From Telopea speciosissima (Eukaryota > Streptophyta > Magnoliopsida > Proteales > Proteaceae), in assembly GCF_018873765.1 (NCBI RefSeq), contig NC_057922.1:41932321-41996320 (forward strand): DNA of 64,000 nucleotides, read 5' to 3'. Positions within the stretch are counted from its first letter, which is position 1. The number at the start of each line of letters is the position of its first letter. Shown one piece after another: positions 55,105 to 64,000 of this stretch. The notes below the pieces were generated by a model. That model worked only from the letters and a program-made list of their open reading frames with translations. It had not been told where the DNA came from and ran no database searches. Made by a program: the position numbers and the translations under genes.

Positions 55105-56142
55105 TATGTATTTTCTTTGGGAACACTTTATTTGTGATGGACATTTATCTATATTTCTCTTACATTTATTAATGAGCATATTTTTGTTTAAGTAATCTTG
55201 TGCATATACATTCATTATTTGTAAAGATGTCACCAGGCATGGAATCAACCCACTCACACCAGTGATTCGCCTCGACGCTAGGGTATAGTGAGCGAGATGA
55301 GCCCATGAGCATGTGTGCTCTATGGTGCCTTAGTTAGAGCTAAGATGAGACCTTTACTTAGTCCAACTTAGAAGACACCACACTTCCAATTAGCCTTCTA
55401 GAAGCCAGATGTGAGGTTCTAGGCAAAAACCATGAGGGTGACTGCACTAGAGACTCAGGTTAGGCGCTTATAGTAGCGACTAGACTAAGATCTGTATGGC
55501 ATTTATTTATTGCGAGTGATATGCCCACCCTAGTGGGAGTTACGCCATAGCATGCATATCATACTGCATGTGCTCATGACGACCGATAGTGAGAGTGACC
55601 GAATGGATCTTGCTTCATCACTGTGTGAGCCACGTGGATTATATTAACCCCACAGTACCCTTATTACCTAAGATGATGTCATGAAAAAGACACCCAATGA
55701 TGCTACTTTGACGTTCTCCTTAGGATCATGGATGATGCGGTCCAGCGGGAAGCGATTGGGAAAGCTGTTGGGGATATTTGGATTTACATGAGGGGCTCAG
55801 GGAAAACCATCGGACGCTATACCTTTGTTTTGTGACTTATTGCTCAGACGATATGTTGTATTTGTGATCACACAGTCATGAGTACATTACATACCAAGGA
55901 TTAACACTGCTCATAATGAAGGGTCGAGAGTGTCAGATCTAGTGTAAGTAGATAGTTTAGGGTATTTTGAGACTTTTGAGAGTGATGTACTATGTTGGCT
56001 AAATGGAAGTTTGATATAGTACTCCTACCTTGTATCATCTGGACAGGTCGCACGCCCCATTACCTGTATGGAGGATAACACGCAATGAGAGAAACTTGAA
56101 TGCATAATTAAATTAATGCGCTCAGTGTGGGCAAGTGGGAGA
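55105..56142 (+). other. 3' non-coding region and PPT of the second copia element
   Basis: About 1 kb without a supported gene. It ends in GGCAAGTGGGAGA (about 56130-56142), a typical copia PPT. Confidence 0.78.
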
Positions 56143-56587
56143 TGTAAAACGATAATGTGTTGGACCAATAGTGCCCCCACAAGGGGCTGGCCATGCAAGA
56201 CCCGAGCTCTGGAGGGGGCGGTCACTTAAGTGACCAAGCCCTCCCCCTTTCCTATTCAGTCTAGACCTCTAGTGGAAGTCGACCAAGTGAGAGGGGCGCC
56301 CAAGGTTTCACCTATAAATAAGTGTTAGCCTTAAACCCTAGGATATTGATTTTCATATCTTTGAGAAGTTGTTCTCTCCCTCTCCTTCAAGTTCTGTGTT
56401 CTTCTTGGGATTCCATCATGGCCTAGGGTTTTATGGTGTGGATTTCTCTTGTGGAGAAGACTGTAGAGATCGTGATCTACTCGTAACTGCAAGCCGCATT
56501 CAATCATCCCTTCCGCTGCGTTTCCACTCCGTTCAGGTAAGGTATAAACCTCTGTGATTAATGGATTGGAATGCTCATATGCTAACA
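56143..56587 (+). repeat. 3' LTR of the second copia element
   Basis: Starts TGTAAAACG right after the PPT. Contains CTATAAATAAG (about 56310-56320) as a TATA box. Ends GCTAACA at 56587, giving 445 bp. The right edge is inferred from the TG...CA rule, without a second copy. Confidence 0.75.
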
Positions 56588-58559
56588 ATAACAACTAGAG
56601 AAGTTGAAAATTCTTGCGCCTACTCCTTGAGTTCTTTCTACAAAATTTTAACCTGGGCTTCAAGTTCATTTATAGTGGTCAGAGAGGTTGAGCAATCATA
56701 TTGCGTCTTCAATTGTTGTTACAGTTGACTTCGCTCTAGCTTTGAAGAGATAGCCTAATTTTCTTGTTTCAAAATCTCGTAGTCCATGGATGAGGTCGGA
56801 GAGGCAAGGGGATGTTCACTGCCATTGCCATTGTAACTAGTTTGGCGATTGCCTCTGCTGGAAAGGCATGCCTTGACTTTGTCATTGCGAAGAGGAATGG
56901 GAGAAAGAATAGAGGGGGGAAATATCAGAAATCAAAAACCACCACCACCACCATCGCCACAACCACCACCACCACAACCACCTCCATCATTACCGCTAAT
57001 TCAATAGGGAGGAGTGAGAGAGGAGAGAGAATGGGTTAGGCTAGGGTTCGGGTTTGGTTAAGGATGTGCTTGAACCGGTTGGGTGAGTTTGTTTTGGGGT
57101 TTAAGGTGGTTCAAACAACTCTCATGTGATTTTAAAAAAACAAATTGAATTTTTTGAATACCAACCATTGGATGGTTGTCAGGCCAGGTGGCACACTACG
57201 AGCTCATGGAAGTAAGATGGAAGTAGAGGAGCCGGATCCATACCACGAACTTCTCATAATGGCAATCGAACTCTTCACTCAAACCATGTGCCACATTTGT
57301 TCAATAAAATGACTGCCCTGCCATTGACTAAAGACTAAGGGGGCGTGCATTGTATGCTATGTACCATTTGCTTGCACGAATCTAGGCCCTATTGCGGTTG
57401 CACCTGCATGGCATGCAGCCATGGCTGCTCCATGCTATGGTCGTGGCTGAATTTACTGTGGGCATGACTGCAATACCCTGCTAGCCAGCCCTATGTTAGC
57501 CACATCAGTGCAATCCCTGCATATTTGGCTGACCCATCAGCCAACCTCTTGTAGTAAGGCCATGTCTGCCTCATGAGATACTCCTACTATACCACATGTC
57601 ACATGTGGGTCCACCAATTTTTGTCTCATTAGAGAGGCTTCAAAACTATGAGACTGCACGGAAACAACTATATCTCCATCATCCGACATCAAAATGACAC
57701 ACTTCTAGATGCATTGGAAAGGTGACCCGATGCTCCACAAATTTTTATTTTGAAAGACATTCAACCTTAAGAAAATACCAACGAAGCCGCTAATAGTGCA
57801 TAGACCTATGAACTCAACATTCCAGAGGCATCTAGTCTTCACCCAGCTTTGTCCGAGACGACCAAACATAGAGAAATTAGGAAATAAGGTGCCCTATGTT
57901 GCCACATGGGCCCAAATACTCCTGCATCACTGCCAATATGCCAACATGTCACAGCACTACCAAATGTCCAAAATACCTCTGTGAGCTGTATCAACACTCC
58001 AAAAACCTTTGGGACAAACATAATTGTAAAAGTACTCCTAGATGCTCACTGTAACCTGTCTAGGACATCAGTACACTGTGAAATTACAAAATGCCCCTAT
58101 AATATTGTTCATGCCTATAAATGATAGAATTTCCCCAGGATGACTCCCAATCATTGTGGGACCTCTGTGTACACCACCAAACAATAGTAATAATGTCACT
58201 GCCACTGTGAACACTACAATAATTACTGGAGATGTCCAAAACACTGTCCAATCAATGCCTACACTAATAACTTTTTGATCCCTTACACATCACTGTAGGT
58301 GTCCTGCTATACCACTACACTATTGTACAATAAAGATTACCATGAGTTGTGATCTGTGACTTCTAATGACTAATGAACTATACTTATGGTGAAACTGATT
58401 CTGCTCCTATTTTCCTTATTTCTTCTTTTAGTCTAGGCATTTTCAACATATGCCTAACTGGTTTGAGTGCTGTTGTTGATAATATTCTTTGCAGCTCATA
58501 TTGAGGATTAGAGTGATTTGTTTCTTTTAGTTGAAGATAAAGGGGTTAATATGCAATGG
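56588..58559. other. Unassigned region
   Basis: The minus strand of 56590-56900 resembles a decayed coiled-coil reading (LKQEN, INELEAQVK) with several stops. The plus frame 56812-57039 lies over an ACC-rich simple repeat (56936-56990). 57060-58559 is AT-rich and shows no protein, RNA gene or element edge that I can support. Confidence 0.5.
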
Positions 58560-59110
58560 TTTGTGTTTCTCTTCTAAGTAACACACTTTCTTTTTTCCCA
58601 GACGATAAGTGATGAATAGTGCAACCTTAATGTGGATTTTGAAAGCTCAAGTCAATCTCAACTAAATGGGATCTACTAGATGGATCATCTTTCTCCAGTT
58701 TGCTCTATTGATCAAAGACATACTTGTTACTAGTCCTAAGCTATAAATGTTTTTCCTCAACAATTCTCCTAAGGTCATTTTGGACCTACCCTTGACTTCT
58801 TTTAGCCCATCTAATTTGAATCGTATCACTGCTCTTTCCTAGAGTATTCAAAAGCCTCTGTTGTACATTTTTGTGCAACCTCAAAACAATATTTTTTCTC
58901 TCAACTTGTCATGCATCGTAGCTACTTATAAAGTAGTACTAATTTATTCATTCCTTATTTTGTCTTTTCTAGTTTTACCGTTCATCCATCTCAACTTCCT
59001 CATTTCAGCCACACAAATTGTATATATGATGTTTCCTTATTACCGAAAATTTAGCTTCATATATCATTGTTGGTCGTATATCTATCTTATAAAATTTACC
59101 TTTGAGATAT
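58560..59110 (-). pseudogene. LINE (non-LTR retrotransposon) reverse transcriptase, C-terminal remnant
   Basis: The minus strand gives KGKFYKIDIRPTMIYEAK (about 59105-59050), then AEMRKLRWMNGKTRKDKI, and after stops SRVGPK and INRANWRKMIHLVDP. These are conserved C-terminal segments of plant LINE reverse transcriptases. Many stops, and no upstream catalytic domain is seen, as expected for a 5'-truncated LINE copy. The end near 58560 is approximate. Confidence 0.72.
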
Positions 59111-59368
59111 GATGTAGATTTTTAAAGGTAAATATTTGATTATTTGATTATAAATAGATTAATAAGATGCCCAAACAAGAAAAGAGGAAGGCCTAGACTT
59201 CCAAATCCTATGAAGAATCCAATAACCATTTCCGACCATATACAAAATCTATATGTGATATGTTGCGGTTTAAAGGTCTAGTCCTTATTATCAGCTTTTC
59301 AGTTATATAAGATGTAGATCATAATAATAAACTAGGTCTTAGATTTTAGGTTTTGTTATTCTTATCAA

Positions 59369-59423
59369 GTAGATGTTCTTAGATTATTGTAACAAGTAGA
59401 TGTTCTTAGATTATTGTAACAGA
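59369..59423. repeat. 27-bp tandem duplication
   Basis: AAGTAGATGTTCTTAGATTA followed by TTGTAAC occurs twice in a row without differences. Confidence 0.9.
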
Positions 59424-59481
59424 CAATTAGATAAAGAGTAAAAGTTCCCTCTATACTTTCTAATATGTTTGATAACCTATT

Positions 59482-59657
59482 ACAGAAACCTAATTCGTAA
59501 TGTGAAATCTTTTTGTAACCAAGGTTGGCTGTTGGTTACAATAAGATTGTGACCTTAATTTTTTCCCTTACAGAAACATAATTAGTAATGATAAATCTTG
59601 TGTAACAAAGGTTGGTTGTTGGTTACAATAAGATTGTGACCGTATTTTTAACCCTTG
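59482..59657. repeat. 88-bp tandem duplication
   Basis: Two adjacent units start ACAGAAACMTAATT and contain GTTGGTTACAATAAGATTGT. They differ at scattered positions, so the duplication is older than the 27-bp one nearby. Confidence 0.87.
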
Positions 59658-60047
59658 TAGTGTAACACAAATTTTTTTCAATGAGGGTAAATCTATCATT
59701 TTACATAAAACTACATTAAATGTTGTATTAAATGACTTCCAGGTTTCATAACCCACATTGTAAGCTGGGATGTTATGGGTAGGCCTTATTATTGGTTCAC
59801 CTAGGATGTTTGTGGGGCTTTTGCCTATTTTGGTTGATGTCTTTTCTGTTTTGTAGTTCATCATATAACATTTACATTTTCACTTCAATCTAAATACATT
59901 GCTGATCCTTAGCAAAAACAAAAAAAAGAACTTCCAACTTTTAAAAACCATTTTTTAATCTGCATTAAATAACGTTTAGGAATAAAACAAGAGGTAAAAA
60001 AATAAAGTCAAAACTTCTTAGTTTACCACTTTGGTGAGAATAACTTT

Positions 60048-60746
60048 TGTTGCGTGTGAAAACCTCCGTCGTCCGGTTAGCCCACGGATGAGCCTGCAGA
60101 AAGACGAGTGAGCACAAGAGAGCCGATGTGGCTCCGACCTAGGGATCTCCGATGCTCAAGTCAGGTCTCCAGTGCAATAGCGTAATAGCTTAGTAAAAGT
60201 GAGATGTGGAATTGTGCTCCATACCTGGGTATTTATAGGGGGAGATGAGGTTGGGAGAGTCCTAGTATGGTAGGAGTTCTTCTTTTGGAAGACTCTCTCG
60301 TGTAGGGCGGAGTGGAGAGTCATTTTTGGGGTCGGACTCTCGTTAAGGTAAGAGTCCTAATAGGAGCGTGATTCGATATCGCATAGGGATCATGGCTCGA
60401 TCCTTATTCCTGGATATTCGGTCGGTGTTGACGTGGCTCCGCGATTCCTGGCAGGCCGTTGTGATGACCTTGGTGGAGGGCTCAGCCTAGGAGCTCGGCC
60501 ATGGAGGTTGGCCATGGGAGGTCGATCTCAGTAGTCACGTCAGCCTTGACCGTCCTGTGTGTGTTCGGCCAAGGAGGTCAACATGGATGATGTGTCGCGG
60601 GCTCAGCAGAGTGCTTGGCCCAACCATGCGATGTGACAGAGATTAGGTCAGCCCAATTTTTGATTCAGCTCGGTTCGGTTCTTGGGATGACCCCGGCTCG
60701 GCCACATGATGGCTTCTGATTGGTGAGGTGATTTTATGTTGTATCA
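60048..60746 (-). repeat. 3' LTR of a minus-strand Tat-like element
   Basis: On the minus strand it starts TGATACAACATAAAATCACC at 60746 and ends CACACGCAACA at 60048. A TATA box (TATAAATACCC) lies at about 60229-60237 on the minus strand. It shares the ATCTCCGATGCTCAAGTCAG vocabulary of plant Tat-type LTRs. Its partner lies beyond the window. Confidence 0.82.
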
Positions 60747-60763
60747 CGGGCCCCCCACTCATC
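60747..60763 (-). other. Polypurine tract of the right-hand Tat-like element
   Basis: The minus strand reads GATGAGTGGGGGGCCCG directly before the LTR start. Confidence 0.82.
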
Positions 60764-60997
60764 AGGGGTCGGTCCAGCGCTGATGAGTGAAGTCTTTTGG
60801 TCAGCTCGGCTGGTTCTTCTTGTGGTCGGGCTGACCTTACTTTGTCGGTGACATAACATTGTACGGTTTGACAGTTGAGTTGTCAGTGCCCCGTCATCCG
60901 TCTCCATAAATGAGCTATGGAATTCGAATCGTCTTTTGATCTGGACCGTTGAATCATACTGAGCTCTCCTTGGCCGTTGGATCAGTTCAGCCCAAGA

Positions 60998-61184
60998 GTT
61001 ATAAATAGGCGACTCCTCCCTGTTCATTCTTCACTGCTTCAAGTTGTTAACTTCTCGGCAAGCTCAGATTCCTCAGCTCTACAGTGCTCGGTGCTTTCCA
61101 GTTCATTCTCAGCTCGGCTTTCGCTTCGTTCATGTTCAGCTCGTCTTCAGCTCTTCTTCAACTAGTAAGTCCTCTTCTCCCAGT
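60998..61184 (+). promoter_or_regulatory. Putative promoter and 5' UTR of the Tat antisense gene
   Basis: TTATAAATAGG at about 60999-61009 is a good TATA box on the strand opposite to the element. It is followed by a pyrimidine-rich leader up to the ATG at 61185. Confidence 0.65.
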
Positions 61185-63476
61185 ATGTCAGTTGGTAATA
61201 GTCATATGGGCGAGCTGCTCGTCGGGGCAGCAGAGGGTGCAAGTCCGAGCCAAGAGCTCCCAGGTCGTTCTCCCATAATAGACTTGTTGGGCTCGACTTT
61301 GGACGAGCCCGGTGTAGTGGAGCCTCGTCAGGTCAACATTGTCAAGATTCTGTTGCCTTTGGAGTCTGACCTCGAGGCCCAACCAATTCCCAGAGACCGA
61401 GCCGAGAGCTTTGGATCATCCTCGTGCGATGATGAGGAGTCAAGTGAGGATAATTATTCAAAATTGGGGGTTGCTTCGGTCAACTCATCCGCTGATGCCC
61501 CTGAACCCGAAGAAGGGAGTGTCGACACCATCCCTAGCATGATCATGGATGCCGACCTCAACTGCCTCAGGACTACCTATGCCATCCCCGAGAACATCCA
61601 GCTCTGAGCACCCAACCCGGGGAGATGGCCTGCTATATCAGGCCCGGTGAGGTGGCTTTGTACGAGCTACCCTTCAAGTACGCTTTTAGGCTCCCTGTCC
61701 TTGACCTGGTGGACCAGATCTTGGACCACTTCCACCTGTCCCTAGGTCAGTTGGTGCCGAACTCTTGGCTGGCCGTGTATGGCTTCTACGCCCTATTTTG
61801 CAAGATGGGCCAAGGTGCAAGCGTAGCACTTTTCTCTCGGCTCTTTTTCTTGAAGAAGTCGCCAGAGAAGGAGTGGTACTATTTCAGCCGCCGATCTGGG
61901 AAGAGTGCGGCCCGGGCGGCCACAAGTTTTTGGTCGGTATGTCGAGCTTCAATAAGTATTGGAAGTCTCATTTTTTCTTTGCTTCCATTCCAAACAGCCC
62001 TCTCTGAGCAGAGTGGAAGTAGATCCACTTGAACTACGTCAATAGGGTATTTCCCCTGACCGAGAATGAGCTGACCTCGCTCGACCTGATCCTCCAACGT
62101 CAGCCCCTCGATGTCCTCCAGCTTCAGGACAAGGGGTTCCTTCAAAGGTGGTATATGACCTCTGGTAGGAGCCCAAGCTGAGCCCATTTCTGTCGCCCGA
62201 GCTGACCCCTTTGCTTAGTGTTCTTTCTTTTTTGGTTTGTTTCTAAAGTTTTATCTTTCTTGCAGTGGTCGGCCATATTCCCCCAATGGATTCAGCTCTG
62301 CTCAGGGCCGAGACCATTGCAGACCGAAGGAAGAAGAACGTCGTGAAGAAACCTCGAGGTGAGTCTTCCAAGGTGCAGAAGGGCAAGGCGATGTTTTCTA
62401 GCCCAGCTGATGTGGTGGTCAGCCTCGAGACCGAGAATGATAGAGCCCCGCTGAGCCCTTCCTTAAGTGGGAAGGGTCGAAAGGGCGAGCTGAGCCTGCC
62501 AAGGGACATCAAACGCCAAAAGCTTTTGATCAATCTGTCGGGTGGTGGTCCTCCGTCCGTGGCCTCTCCCCCCGACATCTCTCTATACGTCCTGGGGAGG
62601 GCTTCGGCCAACAATGTTCCGCTGAGGCCGACCTGGCTCCTCTTCCCAGGGGACTCGGCTTTGACATCGGCCGCGCATGCCAAGGAATTGCTGGACGTGG
62701 GTTGGCTCCTAGCCAACAGGGAGAAGCTCGAGGCACTGTCCGACCCCGAGCTCCTCTCTACTCTGTTCCAAGATTTTAAAATGGTAAGTGTTCTGTTCGG
62801 CTCTCGAGATTGGATCCAACCTATGGAGTCCGACCTGACCTTTGTTCGGATGCTTTCTTGTAGGGCTTCGCCAAGGCAATGGAGACCATGCTCCGTTTTG
62901 AGCGGCTCTTGACTGAGAACCACTCCTTGGGCTTCCAATGTAAAAAGGCTTACCAGGATGCTCAGGAGGCCTTTCAAAGGCGTCGGGAGACTCAAGAGAA
63001 GCTCACTGCCATCGAGGCTGAGGTGAAGGGCTTTAAGGCCGAAGTGACCAGGCAGAAGGAGAAAGTCAAGGCTCTGCAGGCTCAGCTAGAGAAGGCCAAG
63101 GAGGACTTGGATCTGGCTCGGGATGAGGCGATCAATGACTACTTCCTATCGAAGGAGTATGCTGACATATGCCATGAGATCAGGAAGCCTCCTTATGCTG
63201 ATGGTTTTGAGGCAAGCCGGGCTGATCTCTTGGCCGAGATCAAGGCTGCCTATCCCAATCTCAATCTCTCGCGCTTTGACGATGATACGACCATTGTGGC
63301 TGAGGAATTAGGGGATGAGGAGGGCGCCGAGGTCATGCAGGCTCTGCTAACCGAGGACCCTACACAGGCCAATCCCCTCACCCTTGGCATTGAGCCCCAA
63401 GACCTCCTTGTCGAGTACACTACCATGGAGGTCTCCAAGGTCGCTTCTAAGAACGCTGCCGAGGAGAGTGAAATGT

Positions 63477-63478
<2 letters not shown>
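61185..63478 (+). pseudogene. Antisense gene of the Tat-like element: putative gypsy-type transposon protein (PF04195 type) with C-terminal coiled coil
   Basis: Plus strand, in the internal region beside the 3' LTR of a minus-strand element, so antisense. Exon 1 (61185 to about 62186) has an acidic N-terminus, then IPENIQL and GEVALYELPFKYAFRLPVLD, with SSFNKYWKSHFFF. It is broken by TGA at 61605 (CGA in the expected reading), and by frame shifts near 61615 and 61890. Proposed intron 1 ends TTTCTTGCAG at 62263. Exon 2 runs to AAAATG at 62782 with donor GTAAGT, and intron 2 ends CTTTCTTGTAG at 62863. Exon 3 has a long coiled coil (EKLTAIEAEVKGFKAEVTRQ onward, about 62990-63130), ADLLAEIKAAYPNLNLSRFD, and stop TAA at 63476-63478. 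Extra antisense genes near the 3' LTR are known in Tat elements. Molecular role unknown. Confidence 0.8.
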
Positions 63479-63481
<3 letters not shown>

Positions 63482-63508
<27 letters not shown>

Positions 63509-63510
63509 GG
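63482..63510. repeat. Poly(T) run just after the antisense gene stop
   Basis: About 29 consecutive T on the plus strand, 3 nt after the stop codon. In element sense it is a poly(A) tract. Confidence 0.95.
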
Positions 63511-63865
63511 GCTGGGCCGAGCTGCCCACTTTTGTAACCATGCCGAGCAGTCGGCTTGCAATGAATGAAAAATCTCTTTTTCTCCAAATTATCTAAGTGT
63601 TTTAGCTTGGTAATTGCTTGCTTTCCTTTTCCTTGTAGTTTTGAATGTTGAGATTGAGCTGTCGACCAGGTCTTATAGCCGGGCTTAAGGATGGCCGACC
63701 TAACAGCATGGATGCCATTCGTCAGCTCGGGTCAGATACCATTTGAGTGGCTATACTGCCGAGCTGACGCTATGGCCGAGCTCAATGCCTTAGATATTTT
63801 ACTTGATCTTTAGTTTTTGTTTAGCTTGGCCGTAACACACTTTTGTAGTTGTTGGTTTAGACGTC
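63511..63865. other. Non-coding internal region of the right-hand Tat-like element
   Basis: No gene is visible. The word GAGCTGWCG/GCCGAGCT recurs, as in the LTR and the antisense gene. Confidence 0.55.
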
Positions 63866-64000
63866 GGCCAGTCTATGAGGACTGGTTTTACGACTTGGTT
63901 ACCGACCTATGAGGGTCGGTCTTCAAGATCGGCCAGGTTTAAGAGGACAAGTCTTACGACTTGGTTGCCGACCTATGAGGGTTAGTCTTCGAGGTCGGTC
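63866..64000. repeat. ~66-bp tandem repeat, running off the window
   Basis: Two units start GGCCAG (63866 and 63931) and share TACGACTTGGTT, CCGACCTATGAGGG and TCTTC. A third unit starts at the window edge. Confidence 0.83.

Noticed and set aside
56812..57039. Host gene fragment with a His/Thr-rich tail
   Set aside because: The tail is an ACC microsatellite and the upstream part has no recognisable domain or start context.
61084..61542. Alternative overlapping frames in the Tat antisense gene
   Set aside because: Other-frame shadows of the gene; they lack the family motifs.

Overview
The window is a gene-poor, repeat-packed stretch of a flowering-plant nuclear genome. The evidence is plant-type LTR retrotransposon lineages: Tekay/Del-like chromovirus, Athila, Tat and SIRE-like Ty1/copia. 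Their primer-binding sites match plant initiator-Met and Asp tRNAs, their protein genes are decayed, and there is a LINE tail. I cannot name the species, and I see no convincing host gene, tRNA or rRNA. Nearly every coding stretch is a broken retroelement gene.

Layout. 1-4023: 3' end of a Tekay-like pol with its polypurine tract (PPT) and half an LTR, ending in a 282-bp fold-back. 4024-10085: a minus-strand element (copy A) with a 3.23-kb LTR, a primer-binding site (PBS) and, instead of gag, a gene on the opposite strand. 10086-44120: an Athila element that hosts a nest five levels deep, dated by target-site duplications (TSDs). Inside it is a solo chromovirus LTR (12337-41854, TSD aaagt). 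That LTR was hit by a minus-strand Athila derivative (13678-30592, TSD caccc/cacct) and by a minus-strand SIRE-like copia element (31366-40754, TSD cggtt). The Athila derivative was hit by a Tat-like gag-only element (16811-26034, TSD tgtag), which contains part of a second Athila derivative (about 19727-24687). 44120-54135: more chromovirus-type LTRs plus a second antisense-gene element (copy B). 54135-56587: 3' end of a different copia element. 56588-60047: mostly unassigned, with a LINE remnant. 60048-64000: 3' end of a minus-strand Tat element carrying a spliced antisense gene.

The main point of interest is a possible shared regulatory design. Three extra genes in the window encode the same plant-transposon protein domain. 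Two are antisense genes in chromovirus-like elements (5201-6428 and 48948-50209) and one is the sense gene after pol in the copia element (32894-34144). The LTRs of these elements carry repeated palindromes specific to their family, at fixed positions. For copy A and the copia element, the same palindrome recurs just upstream of a TATA-like box in front of the extra gene. This suggests that the extra protein, or a factor acting with it, recognises the element's own palindromes. This is inference from sequence arrangement only.

Several elements are non-autonomous. Two Athila derivatives keep gag and protease but no reverse transcriptase or integrase, and the Tat-like element keeps only gag plus minisatellites. 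Autonomous pol remnants (Tekay at the left edge, Athila at 10 kb, copia at 34-39 kb) carry stop codons, frameshifts or lost catalytic residues, so nothing here looks able to move by itself.
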